Position numbers and translations under genes: made by a program
Origin: Actinomycetes bacterium
GTDB taxonomy: Bacteria; Actinomycetota; Actinomycetes; Propionibacteriales; Nocardioidaceae
Assembly (NCBI GenBank): GCA_029779385.1
Contig: JAKPAQ010000054.1
Location: 1 to 20,734, forward strand
Direction of reading: 5' to 3'
DNA length: 20,734 nt
The notes under the pieces: generated by a model
What the model was told of the DNA's origin: nothing
Databases searched by the model: none
The model's input: only the letters and a program-made list of their open reading frames with translations
Shown here: one piece after another, positions 1-8,884 of the stretch
Layout of the letters: each line of letters starts with the position of its first letter
Position numbering within the stretch: position 1 is the first letter of the stretch

Positions 1-1317
<1,317 letters not shown>

Positions 1318-1324
1318 AAATTTC

Positions 1325-1341
1325 CCAGGGTTAAACCCTGG
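1325..1341 (-). repeat. perfect palindrome 8 nt before 16S (CCAGGGTT-T-AACCCTGG)
   Basis: This 17-nt perfect inverted repeat (8-base arms, 1-base centre) lies directly upstream of the mature 16S 5' end at about 1317. In RNA it could form a 6-bp stem closing a 5-nt loop. It could be a processing or folding element. A protein-binding DNA palindrome is possible but less likely inside an rRNA leader. Confidence 0.6.
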
Positions 1342-1383
1342 TCAACATCTTGAAAATTTGATTCCTGACAAGTTCTGACTGCT

Positions 1384-1410
1384 GGACAGTCATTATTGTC
1401 GGAATTGTCC
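1384..1410 (-). repeat. inverted repeat in rrn leader (GGACA / TGTCC)
   Basis: Five-base arms GGACA and TGTCC flank a 17-nt A/U-rich loop in the precursor rRNA leader. This is a weak hairpin candidate, noted because it lies between two others. Confidence 0.3.
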
Positions 1411-1415
1411 CTGCG

Positions 1416-1440
1416 GCTTCGCGCGATTCCGAGCCGAAGC
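1416..1440 (-). repeat. inverted repeat in rrn leader (GCTTCG / CGAAGC)
   Basis: The minus-strand leader has six-base arms GCTTCG (1440-1435) and CGAAGC (1421-1416) around a 13-nt centre. The RNA could form a stem-loop, probably part of precursor folding. There is no U-tract, so it is not a typical terminator. Confidence 0.45.
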
Positions 1441-1484
1441 TCGTAATCCTTCGTCGCCGCCGGGGTACTGATTGTTAATTCGTC

Positions 1485-1512
1485 GACTTTTGGCACACTG
1501 TTGAGTTCTCAA
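1485..1512 (-). promoter_or_regulatory. rRNA leader boxA-like antitermination element
   Basis: The minus strand reads TTGAGAACTCAACAGTGTG, then CCAAAAGTC. From memory, this block is strongly conserved upstream of 16S genes across Actinomycetota and is taken as the boxA-type site for Nus-factor antitermination. Its position between promoter and 16S fits that role. Confidence 0.75.
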
Positions 1513-1572
1513 GGATCAGACGCACACCTCAAGCTTCACCGTTTCCGGTTCGGCCCTTGGGGCAGATCGTCT

Positions 1573-1601
1573 AATTTACACCGCCGTTTTCACCGAGTCA
1601 A
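1573..1601 (-). promoter_or_regulatory. rrn proximal promoter (-35 TTGACT, -10 TAAATT)
   Basis: On the minus strand TTGACT (1596-1601) is followed by exactly 17 nt and TAAATT (1573-1578). This is close to the sigma-70/SigA consensus, with the TTGACT form of the -35 commonly seen at actinobacterial rRNA promoters. It lies about 256 nt upstream of mature 16S and upstream of the antitermination-like element, as expected. Confidence 0.75.
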
Positions 1602-1719
1602 TTCGGGTCGGTCACGATGTTGCCCTACGTTGTCCGCGGCCAGTTTCCGGCTCTCTCTCGAGTTCCTGGCGTTAACCGCTTCGGTTCGGGCTGCTGCGCC
1701 TTTCGGTGCAACAAGAAGA

Positions 1720-1749
1720 ACATTACACACACCTGTTTTGACTTTGCAA
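1720..1749 (-). promoter_or_regulatory. possible rrn distal promoter (-35 TTGCAA, -10 TAATGT)
   Basis: On the minus strand TTGCAA (1744-1749) is followed by 18 nt and TAATGT (1720-1725), with a TGTG stretch before the -10 that resembles an extended -10. It lies just downstream of tyrS and about 150 nt upstream of the stronger proximal promoter. Tandem promoters are common for rrn operons, but this one is a weaker match. Confidence 0.4.
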
Positions 1750-1806
1750 ATCGGGGGGTGGGTGTCCTGCGTCACACTGGATCCGACCGCTGGAATTGCA
1801 GGCTTT

Positions 1807-3063
1807 TTAGCCGACGCGTACGCCTGACACGGCTCGCTTACCCCGTCGAAGGACCGCCCAGGAGCCGAACAAGAGCTGCTCGCTGGTGAGGGTCGACTCG
1901 GGGTCTTCGATGCGCAAATTGTTCACATACGCTCCCCCGTCAGCGATCGCCCGGCGTGCTGCGGACTTTGATTCACACAATCCGGACGCGATCAAGGCGT
2001 CAACGATCGGTGTGTCTTGGGCCACATCGACTGCTCCGGCCTCGCGTAACGCGGCCGCCAGGGTCGACTCCGGCAGATCGGCCAGCTCCCCTCGACCAAA
2101 GAATGCCGTCGAAGCTAACTCGGCTCCAGCCGTCTCGGCTTCCGAATGCACCAAGGTGGTCAGTTCCGCCGCTAACCGGCGTTGGGCGATACGGGCACCA
2201 GGTCGTTCATTGTGCTCAGCCATTAGTTCGTCGATTTCGGCCAGCGGAATGAAAGTGAACTGTTTCAGGTATTCACCGACCTTGGAGTCCTCCGCCTGAA
2301 TCCACGATTGGTAAAAGGCATATGGACTCATCAGGTCCGGATCTAGCCAGATCGTGCCGCTTTCGGTTTTACCGAATTTTGTGCCATCGGCCTTGGTGAT
2401 TAGTGGGGTGGCAAAGGCATGCACCTTGTGCCCATCTGCCCGCCGGATCAGTTCGACACCGCCAGTTAAGTTGCCCCACTGGTCGCTGCCGCCGGTCTGC
2501 AGAACTGCTCCATGGCGTCGGTGCAGTTCCAAGAAGTCCATCGACTGCAACAGCACGTAGCTAAATTCGGTGTAACTAATGCCTGACTCGAGCCGGCTAG
2601 CGACGACATCGCGCGCGAGCATCCGGTTGATCGGGAAATGCTTTCCGATGTCACGCAGGAAGTCCACCGTTGATAGTGGTGCTGTCCAATCGAGGTTGTT
2701 GACTAGTGTGGCCGCGTTCTCACCATCGAACTGCACGAACTGTGAAACTTGGGCACCGATGCGTTCAACCCACTTCGCCACCGTCTCCTTGGAGTTCATC
2801 ACCCGCTCCCCCGACTCTTTCGGATCACCGATCAGCCCGGTGGAGCCGCCCACCAAAAGCAGGGGCCGGTTGCCGGCCAACTGAAGTCGGCGCGCGATCA
2901 GCAGCTGCAGGAGGTTGCCAACATGCAGGCTGGGCGCGGTCGGGTCGAAGCCCACATAGAAAGTGATCGGCCCAGCATCAAGTTCGGCACGTAGCGCGTC
3001 CAAGTCTGTTGAATGCGCGATTAGGCCGCGCGCTTGCAGGTCATCAATCACATGGTTAGTCAC
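1807..3063 (-). CDS. tyrS: tyrosyl-tRNA synthetase
   Basis: The product charges tRNA-Tyr with tyrosine in the cytoplasm. The 418-residue protein has the normal length for bacterial class Ic TyrRS. Its Rossmann core starts with YVGFDPTAPSLHVGN (36-50), where HVGN is the HIGH-type signature. The ATP loop KFGKT is at 229-233, in the place of KMSKS. A C-terminal S4 RNA-binding domain (about 350-410) contains ESKSAARRAI. The start is GTG at 3063. A -10-like TAGCCT ends 6 nt upstream and there is no Shine-Dalgarno, so the mRNA is probably leaderless. The gene points towards the rRNA operon and has no visible terminator before it, so some readthrough into rrn is possible. Confidence 0.97.
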   Translation of the reverse strand: MTNHVIDDLQARGLIAHSTDLDALRAELDAGPITFYVGFDPTAPSLHVGNLLQLLIARRLQLAGNRPLLLVGGSTGLIGDPKESGERVMNSKETVAKWVERIGAQVSQFVQFDGENAATLVNNLDWTAPLSTVDFLRDIGKHFPINRMLARDVVASRLESGISYTEFSYVLLQSMDFLELHRRHGAVLQTGGSDQWGNLTGGVELIRRADGHKVHAFATPLITKADGTKFGKTESGTIWLDPDLMSPYAFYQSWIQAEDSKVGEYLKQFTFIPLAEIDELMAEHNERPGARIAQRRLAAELTTLVHSEAETAGAELASTAFFGRGELADLPESTLAAALREAGAVDVAQDTPIVDALIASGLCESKSAARRAIADGGAYVNNLRIEDPESTLTSEQLLFGSWAVLRRGKRAVSGVRVG

Positions 3064-3069
3064 CTAAAC

Positions 3070-3097
3070 AGGCTAACGAGACGCAGTCCGCGGCCAA
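3070..3097 (-). promoter_or_regulatory. tyrS promoter, probably leaderless
   Basis: On the minus strand TTGGCC (3092-3097), 16 nt, then TAGCCT (3070-3075), then 6 nt, then the GTG start of tyrS at 3063. The spacing puts transcription start at or next to the start codon. Confidence 0.55.
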
Positions 3098-3164
3098 GCG
3101 TGGGTTGGCCCACTACCGATGGAAAAACTCGATGCGCGCGAGAGCCACCTGAGACGATTGACGC

Positions 3165-3650
3165 ATGGACACGGTTTGCGTTCGCCTAGTCGACCAGATC
3201 AACGCAGAATCTGCGCTACGCAAATTGGTCTTCGAAGTGACCGGGACGGACCGGGTTCAAATCGATCATCACTGTGGGCGGTGCGGGTCCCAAACTCATG
3301 GGCGGCCAGTCCTTCGCGGTGGCGGCGCTTGGCTATCGCTGGCTCGTGCTGGCGGCTACGCACTGGTGGGGATCTGTGCTGTCCGCCAGGTCGGAGTCGA
3401 CCTTGAACTGGCAGATTCAGTTTCGGTTGCGGACCTGGCTGCCGCCGACATCCGGGCCAGTAAAAGCCACAGCCCCACCACCAGCTGGGTACACGCCGAG
3501 GCCGTTGGCAAGGCCTTCGGCACTGGACTTGTCGGTACCAACGAGCGCCAAGACGTAACCGTTGTGGACCTCGACCTTGCGCCTGGCCTAATTGCAGCCA
3601 TCGCAGTTGCCGGGTTCGGGCCGGTCGATATTCAAGTCAGTTCTAGCTAG
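3165..3650 (+). CDS. Sfp-type 4'-phosphopantetheinyl transferase-like protein (short, divergent)
   Basis: Members of this superfamily move phosphopantetheine from CoA to a serine of carrier domains. The 161-residue protein shows the family order: HCGRCGSQTHGRPVL (36-50), a core strand region LSLARAGGYALVGIC (57-71), the metal-binding GVDLE (77-81; D79, E81) and WVHAEAVGKAFGTGL (108-122; E112, K116). Oddities: the usual first Lys of WxxKEA is replaced by Ala111; the SLSHSG histidine that contacts CoA is replaced (SLARAGG); and the D79-W108 spacing of 29 residues is shorter than the roughly 40 typical of the family. It lies beside a membrane NRPS with a carrier domain, the obvious candidate partner. 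An in-frame stop just upstream (3159-3161) fixes ATG 3165 as the first possible start. Its 3' end overlaps the convergent M1 peptidase gene by 8 nt. Confidence 0.82.
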   Translation: MDTVCVRLVDQINAESALRKLVFEVTGTDRVQIDHHCGRCGSQTHGRPVLRGGGAWLSLARAGGYALVGICAVRQVGVDLELADSVSVADLAAADIRASKSHSPTTSWVHAEAVGKAFGTGLVGTNERQDVTVVDLDLAPGLIAAIAVAGFGPVDIQVSSS

Positions 3651-4977
3651 GCAACGGCGGCAAACGAACTTCGTTTAGCCACGGATCCAGCAAGACCGAC
3701 GCATCCACGCCGCAAACCTGCGTAGCAAGGGCCAAGAAGTCGCCCGTGTTCGCGTTGGTGCCGCCGAAGCGGTCAACCCAAAGTCGCAGCAGCTCGAAGA
3801 ATGACTCATCGCCGACTTCGTGGTGGAGTGCGAAAAGCGCCAACGCACCTCGCTTGTAAACCCGGTCGTCGAACATCATTTCCGGGCCGGGGTCGGCTAG
3901 CAACAAGTCTTGTGGCTTGGCCGACAAACCGGAATGGAAGTGCCGCGCTCGGTGGCCCGTGGTCGCTTGGCCGGCCTGCTCAGACCACAACCACTCCGAA
4001 TAGCAAGCGAACCCCTCGTGGAGCCAGATATCTCGCCACGAAGTCGACGTAACTGCGTTGCCGAACCACTGGTGGGCAAGTTCGTGGGCGATAAGGCGCT
4101 GATGTTCCCACCGTCGGGTTAAAAAGTTCGCCCCAAAAATCGACAATGATTGCGCCTCGAGCGGGATCTCGAGTTCGTCATCTGTGACGACGTTGCTGTA
4201 GCCGCTAGCAAACGGGTACGGACCGAACCGGTCCTCGAAGAACTCCATCATCTTTGGCACGTCGGCGAAGGCGGCTGCGCTGGCGTCGAGCAACTCAGGC
4301 GAGGAAACCACTCGAATTGGTACCCCTGAGGTCGCATCTTCGCTCACGATAAACCGGCCGACGTGGATCGTCGCCAAGTACGAGGACATCGGTTCGACCT
4401 GCTCAAAGTTGAACGTCACGCTGCCGGACTTTCGGCGTGTTTGCCCGCGTTGGCCGTTCGCGAAAACTTCAAACCCGACCGGAACAGAAACCGCAAACGA
4501 GTACGGCGCCTTATCGTTCGGTCGGTCATTGCACGGGAACCAAGATGGTGCGCCGTGAGGTTGCGAGGCCACGATCGCGCCTTCTTCGAGTTCTTCCCAA
4601 CCGGCTTCGCCGTCGATGCCGGGCATCGGCTGCGGCGACCCCGAATAGGTAACCATGACTGAGAACTGTGACCCGGCAGCGATTGAGCCGGCGGTGGTAA
4701 CTACCAGTCGGTTGTTTCGATGGACATATTTACGCGGCGGTTTGCCATTGACCGTTACTTTGCGAACTCGCAGCGAATATAGATCCAGCGCGAACGACGA
4801 AATGTCCTCAGCGGCCCTGGCAGTGATCGTTGCTTTGCCTGCAAGTCGGTTCGTCTCGGGGCTGTAGTCAAGTTCCAAGTCGTACTGGTCGCTGTCCCAG
4901 GATGCGTCGCCGTGGTTGGGCACATAGCGTTCGTTGATTTGCTGGAGTTGCCGCCTTGACGATTGCGTAGAACTCAC
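3643..4977 (-). CDS. M1 family zinc metallopeptidase (compact aminopeptidase-like)
   Basis: M1 peptidases remove N-terminal residues using one zinc ion. In this 444-residue protein the zinc site is HELAH at 298-302 with Glu321 in WLHEGFA, giving the HEXXH-X18-E spacing. Tyr374 in VYKRGALAL fits the transition-state tyrosine. The exopeptidase motif normally GxMEN is here EIPLEAQ (270-276): the glutamate is kept, the rest is not. Only the N-terminal beta domain and the catalytic domain are present; the large C-terminal helical domain of PepN-type enzymes is missing. I see no signal peptide, so a cytoplasmic or membrane-peripheral location is likely. I chose GTG 4977 because it makes a GTGA overlap with the NRPS stop; a longer TTG frame from 4998 is less likely. 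Co-expression with the NRPS suggests action on its product or a precursor (inference). Confidence 0.9.
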   Translation of the reverse strand: MSSTQSSRRQLQQINERYVPNHGDASWDSDQYDLELDYSPETNRLAGKATITARAAEDISSFALDLYSLRVRKVTVNGKPPRKYVHRNNRLVVTTAGSIAAGSQFSVMVTYSGSPQPMPGIDGEAGWEELEEGAIVASQPHGAPSWFPCNDRPNDKAPYSFAVSVPVGFEVFANGQRGQTRRKSGSVTFNFEQVEPMSSYLATIHVGRFIVSEDATSGVPIRVVSSPELLDASAAAFADVPKMMEFFEDRFGPYPFASGYSNVVTDDELEIPLEAQSLSIFGANFLTRRWEHQRLIAHELAHQWFGNAVTSTSWRDIWLHEGFACYSEWLWSEQAGQATTGHRARHFHSGLSAKPQDLLLADPGPEMMFDDRVYKRGALALFALHHEVGDESFFELLRLWVDRFGGTNANTGDFLALATQVCGVDASVLLDPWLNEVRLPPLPS

Positions 4978-7900
4978 CTCTGCGGCTTCGTGGCCCAAGG
5001 ACCAATGGGATTGCCGACCCAGACGGTTCGGGCAGGCACGGCTTCACCGCGCATCACCAGCGAACCGGGGCCAACTGTGGCATGGCGGCCTATCACCGCG
5101 GCGGGCAAGACCACGCTGTGCGGGCCTAGCGTTGCGCCAGTTTTCAGTTCGACCACGTCCATGCCCAGTATCCGATCATGGAACAGGTGCGTCTGCACCA
5201 CGCACCCCCGATTGACGGTCGCACCGTCACCAATCGTGATCAGATCTGGCTCTGGCAGCCAGTAGGACTCGGTCCACACGCCCCTGCCGACCGTTGCGCC
5301 CAGACTGCGCAACCACCAGTTGAGGGCGGGGGTCCCGCTGGCCCAAGAACAGAACCAGCTGGCCGCGAGCACCTCGACAAAGGAGTCGGCCAACTCCCCG
5401 CGCCAAACCATCGAGTGCCAAAGCGGGCGGCTGCCGGCACTCAGTCGCCCGACGATCAGCCACTTGGCTGCGGTAGCAATCAGCGCGGCGACGATACCGG
5501 CAACTACTAGGGCCGGTCCGGCTCCAAGGATTGCCCAAATCCAGCCGTATTCATGAGCGACAAATGTCACCGCCACCGCCCACGCAGCAGCCAGCACCCC
5601 CTGCGTAGCAACCGGCAGTACTCGCGCTAGTTCGAATCCGGCGCGAGCCAAGCGCAACCTAAACGGCGGCGCGTAGGTTCGCTCTTGGTCGATGTCCTGG
5701 ACCGTTCGCCGAAGATGAGTAGGCGGGCTACCAAGCCAAGAGGTCCCTTTTTTGGCTTCGGCTCTTCGGGGAGCGGCCGAAAGAACCGCGACTAAACCTC
5801 GCTTGGGCACTTTTCGACCAGGCGCGGCCATCCCGGAGTTGCCCACGAAGGCGTGCTTGCCGATCAGGACCGGCTCGACTCGCAGCCAGCCACCGCCTAG
5901 CTCGTACATGCCGAGCATCGTGTCGTCGGCCAAGAAAGCGCCCTCACGAACAGTCGTCATGGACGGCAACAGCAGCACCGTCGACGCTTCAACGTCGCGG
6001 CCGATGTCGGCGCCCAAAGCCCGTAACCAGGTCGGCGTCAACAGGCTCGAGTAGATCGGGAACAGCCATGTCCTGGCTTCATCGAGTAACCGCAAGATTG
6101 TCCAGACCTGCCAGGCCGGCCGACTGTGCACCGGGTGAATTCCCGAATCGATCCGGATCGAGAGCAGCCTTACCCCGACCAGAATCACCAAAGCGAGGAC
6201 GAGGAAGGCGAAAACCGCAACCGCAGGCGACCAGGACAGCAGCCAAACCGCTCCCGCATTCTCGGTTCCACGAGCCAATGGTGTTAGTGCGGCCAAACCA
6301 AGCGCAACAACGAGAACCGGCAGCGCCGAAATTGTCATCCCAGTAACTGCGTAGACAAGGCTCCAGCCGGCAATTCGGGGAGCCTGCTTGGAAATTAGCG
6401 GGCCGCGCGCCGAGCCGGCGACCTGCGCGGGCGAACCCATCGCGAACATCTCGTTGGGCACCTCGCCGAGCAAGGTTGATCCGGCCCCAACTTCGGCTCC
6501 GTGGCCGACCTTCGCTCCCGGACCCAGCGTGCTGCGCACTCCGATCCGCGCATTTGGCCCGATTGCGATCGCGCCAAGGTGCAGTTCGTCACCGTCGATC
6601 CACCAGCCCTTCAGGTCCACCTCCGGCTCTACTGAGCAGTTGTCACCAAGGGTCAAGAAGCCGGTAATCGGCGGCAACGCGTGCAGGTCCACTCCCCTGC
6701 CCACCGAGGTACCGAGCAGTCGCGCATAGAACTTCAACAAACCTGCTGAGGCCAACGAGTCGGCACCGACCTCTTCGGCGAATCGCTCCGCGGCCCACAA
6801 CCGAAGGTGGATTTTGCTCCCGCGGCCGTAAATTCCTGGTTTGACGTTTCGCAGAAGCACCCGCGCCGACGCGGCGGCCAACAGGACCCGTCCGACCGGG
6901 GAAACAAACACCACAAGGCCGAGCAAGAGCACCGCCGTCGGGAATTGGGGCAAGAAGTCCCAGCGCCAGAGCCAACCGCAAAGAGCTAAGGCGACCCCCA
7001 GCCAAACCACCCAGCGAAAAGCACCAACGCAGCGCAGCAGTGCGGCCATGATTACTTGGAAAACGCCCGCGCGAATTCGCACTGGTCGAACTTTGCGGTC
7101 GACCACCGCAGCCGGAGATTCCATGGAGTCGAGATGCGTGGCGAGGTCGCCAAGCACGGGATGCTCATAAACTTCCGCGACCGTGACTTCAGGGAACTGC
7201 TCGCGTAACCGGGCGACGAGTTGGGCCGCCAACAAGCTTCCACCGCCGAGCGCAAAGAAGTCGGCAGCCGCACCGGCTTGCGCGCCGAGAATGTCCTGCC
7301 AGAGTTCCTGCAGCCAACCAGAAGTGCCTGGTAGGAGGTCTGTGGCCGCTGCAGCCGAGGCAACCGGCCACGGCAGGGCATCGCGGTCGATTTTCCCCGA
7401 GGTCCGCATCGGCAGCGTGTCGACTATGGCAATCCGAGGCACGTTAGAAGCGGGCAAACGCTCCCTCAGCGCCGCTTCGGCAACACCTGCGTCGAAATCG
7501 GCGTCGACCGACACGTAACCGACCAGAACCGCATTGCCGGCGCCAGTTCGTCGAACGGCGGCAGCCCCACCGGCTACGCCAGGCAGTTCCAGCAACGCGC
7601 TGTCGATCTCGCCAAGTTCGATGCGTCGCCCGCCAATTTTTATTTGATCGTCGGCGCGACCGGCGAACACCAAACCCTCGCCGTCAAATCTGACTAAGTC
7701 CCCACTGCGATAGGCCCGGTCCCAGCCAAGAGCAGGCGCGGCAGCGTATTTTTCGGCGTCCTTTTCCGGATCCAGATATCTGGCTAGTCCTACTCCCCCG
7801 ATTAGCAACTCGCCCGTCTGACCTGCTGGAACCGGGTTCCCCGAACCGTCGATCACCGCCAAGTCCCAGCCGTCGAGCGGCAGGCCGATGCGCACGGGGC

Positions 7901-8834
7901 CGTCTGGGCCCAGTTGAGCCCCACAAGACACCACGGTGGCCTCAGTTGGACCGTAGGTGTTCCACACTTCGCGACCGCTGTTCGCTAGTCGCGCTCCGAT
8001 TTCTGGCGGGCAGGCTTCACCGCCGAGGATCAATAGCCGAACCGCCGCAAGCGCCTCGGTCGGCCACAATGAAACTAACGTCGGCACCGTCGAAACCACG
8101 GTTACCTTGTTTGCTACCAGCCAAGGACCCAAATCGGTTCCGCTGCGCACGAGAGATCTCGGCGCCGGCACCAGGCAGGCGCCGTAGCGCCAGGCAAGCC
8201 ACATTTCCTCGCACGACGCATCAAACGCGACCGACAGTCCGGCCATCACCCGGTCCTTAGGGCCCAATGGTGCGTCCTGGAGAAACATCGCCGCTTCAGC
8301 GTCAACGAATGCGGCCGCCGAACGGTGGCTGACGGCAACACCTTTGGGCTTTCCGGTGGAACCGGACGTGAAGATGATCCAAGCGTCGTCCGCGATCTCG
8401 GGAGCCTGTGCGCTCAAGTCCGGATCAGTTTGTGGGCGGCGCACTGAGATTGCGAGACCGTCGCCGATTACGGCGGCGACTTCGGCTTCGTCAAAGACGG
8501 TTCGGGCACGCTCGTTCGGGTCATCTACGTCCACCGGCACGTAGGCGCAACCGGCAAGTAAAACCCCCAAAATGGCGACGTAAAGGTCGGCAGTTCCTGA
8601 GGTAACTCGAACGCCGACGCGAGCGCCACGGCCAATGCCCAACTCACGCAAGGACTCGACGACCTCTGTTGCCGCCTGCTCCAGTTCGGCATAGGTGAGC
8701 ACGATCGAGCCGTTGTCGATCGCCGGTTGTTCTGGGGCGTCGGCAACGGTGTCGAGGAAAATATCAACGAGCGTGCGCGGCAATGGAGCAAGCTCAGCAC
8801 GCAGGAGGGCACTCGCCGGCAAAGTCACCGGCAT
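4974..8834 (-). CDS. Pls/PosA-type membrane non-ribosomal peptide synthetase (epsilon-poly-L-lysine synthetase-like)
   Basis: This single-module NRPS is 1286 residues from ATG 8834. The adenylation domain is at about 20-490, with FTSGSTGKPKG at 155-165, YGPTEAT near 294-300, YRSGDL near 375-380 and TSGKIDR near 478-484. The carrier domain is at about 503-570; DFFALGGGSLL carries the phosphopantetheine serine at 533. After it come three pairs of hydrophobic segments (about 593-655, 825-890, 1075-1130) separating three hexapeptide/left-handed beta-helix-like blocks (about 665-810, 895-1060, 1135-1286). No classical condensation domain (HHxxxDG) or thioesterase is seen. This order matches epsilon-poly-L-lysine synthetase of Streptomyces (about 1319 residues), in which the tandem soluble domains make isopeptide bonds at the membrane. 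The pocket code I read is DAESIGTVVK, suggesting a basic amino acid. An alternative TTG start at 8849 adds five residues; I prefer ATG 8834, preceded by GGGAAG. It follows usp by about 50 nt. Confidence 0.93.
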   Translation of the reverse strand: MPVTLPASALLRAELAPLPRTLVDIFLDTVADAPEQPAIDNGSIVLTYAELEQAATEVVESLRELGIGRGARVGVRVTSGTADLYVAILGVLLAGCAYVPVDVDDPNERARTVFDEAEVAAVIGDGLAISVRRPQTDPDLSAQAPEIADDAWIIFTSGSTGKPKGVAVSHRSAAAFVDAEAAMFLQDAPLGPKDRVMAGLSVAFDASCEEMWLAWRYGACLVPAPRSLVRSGTDLGPWLVANKVTVVSTVPTLVSLWPTEALAAVRLLILGGEACPPEIGARLANSGREVWNTYGPTEATVVSCGAQLGPDGPVRIGLPLDGWDLAVIDGSGNPVPAGQTGELLIGGVGLARYLDPEKDAEKYAAAPALGWDRAYRSGDLVRFDGEGLVFAGRADDQIKIGGRRIELGEIDSALLELPGVAGGAAAVRRTGAGNAVLVGYVSVDADFDAGVAEAALRERLPASNVPRIAIVDTLPMRTSGKIDRDALPWPVASAAAATDLLPGTSGWLQELWQDILGAQAGAAADFFALGGGSLLAAQLVARLREQFPEVTVAEVYEHPVLGDLATHLDSMESPAAVVDRKVRPVRIRAGVFQVIMAALLRCVGAFRWVVWLGVALALCGWLWRWDFLPQFPTAVLLLGLVVFVSPVGRVLLAAASARVLLRNVKPGIYGRGSKIHLRLWAAERFAEEVGADSLASAGLLKFYARLLGTSVGRGVDLHALPPITGFLTLGDNCSVEPEVDLKGWWIDGDELHLGAIAIGPNARIGVRSTLGPGAKVGHGAEVGAGSTLLGEVPNEMFAMGSPAQVAGSARGPLISKQAPRIAGWSLVYAVTGMTISALPVLVVALGLAALTPLARGTENAGAVWLLSWSPAVAVFAFLVLALVILVGVRLLSIRIDSGIHPVHSRPAWQVWTILRLLDEARTWLFPIYSSLLTPTWLRALGADIGRDVEASTVLLLPSMTTVREGAFLADDTMLGMYELGGGWLRVEPVLIGKHAFVGNSGMAAPGRKVPKRGLVAVLSAAPRRAEAKKGTSWLGSPPTHLRRTVQDIDQERTYAPPFRLRLARAGFELARVLPVATQGVLAAAWAVAVTFVAHEYGWIWAILGAGPALVVAGIVAALIATAAKWLIVGRLSAGSRPLWHSMVWRGELADSFVEVLAASWFCSWASGTPALNWWLRSLGATVGRGVWTESYWLPEPDLITIGDGATVNRGCVVQTHLFHDRILGMDVVELKTGATLGPHSVVLPAAVIGRHATVGPGSLVMRGEAVPARTVWVGNPIGPWATKPQR

Positions 8835-8884
8835 ATTCTTCCCGGGCAAGATGAACGGCCCATGAACAGGTGCAAATGCACCGA

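Larger units (their letters stand above)
1318..1566 (-). other. transcribed leader (5' external spacer) of the rRNA operon
   Basis: This is the stretch between the likely start point of the proximal rrn promoter (about 7 nt past the -10 at 1573-1578) and mature 16S. It contains no plausible gene. It holds a conserved actinobacterial antitermination-like element (1485-1512) and three short inverted repeats (1416-1440, 1384-1410, 1325-1341). These probably fold in the precursor RNA and take part in processing. The boundaries are inferred. Confidence 0.7.

Noticed and set aside
1384..1440. Hairpins in the rrn leader as intrinsic terminators
   Set aside because: No U-tract follows and they are inside the precursor rRNA, where termination would make no sense.
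1501..1889. Open frames opposite the rrn promoter region (about 90-108 residues)
   Set aside because: They cross the rrn promoter and run into tyrS antisense; low-complexity, no family resemblance.
3119..3601. Alternative frames overlapping the PPTase gene on both strands
   Set aside because: The 3165 frame alone has the ordered PPTase motifs; the others are shadows.
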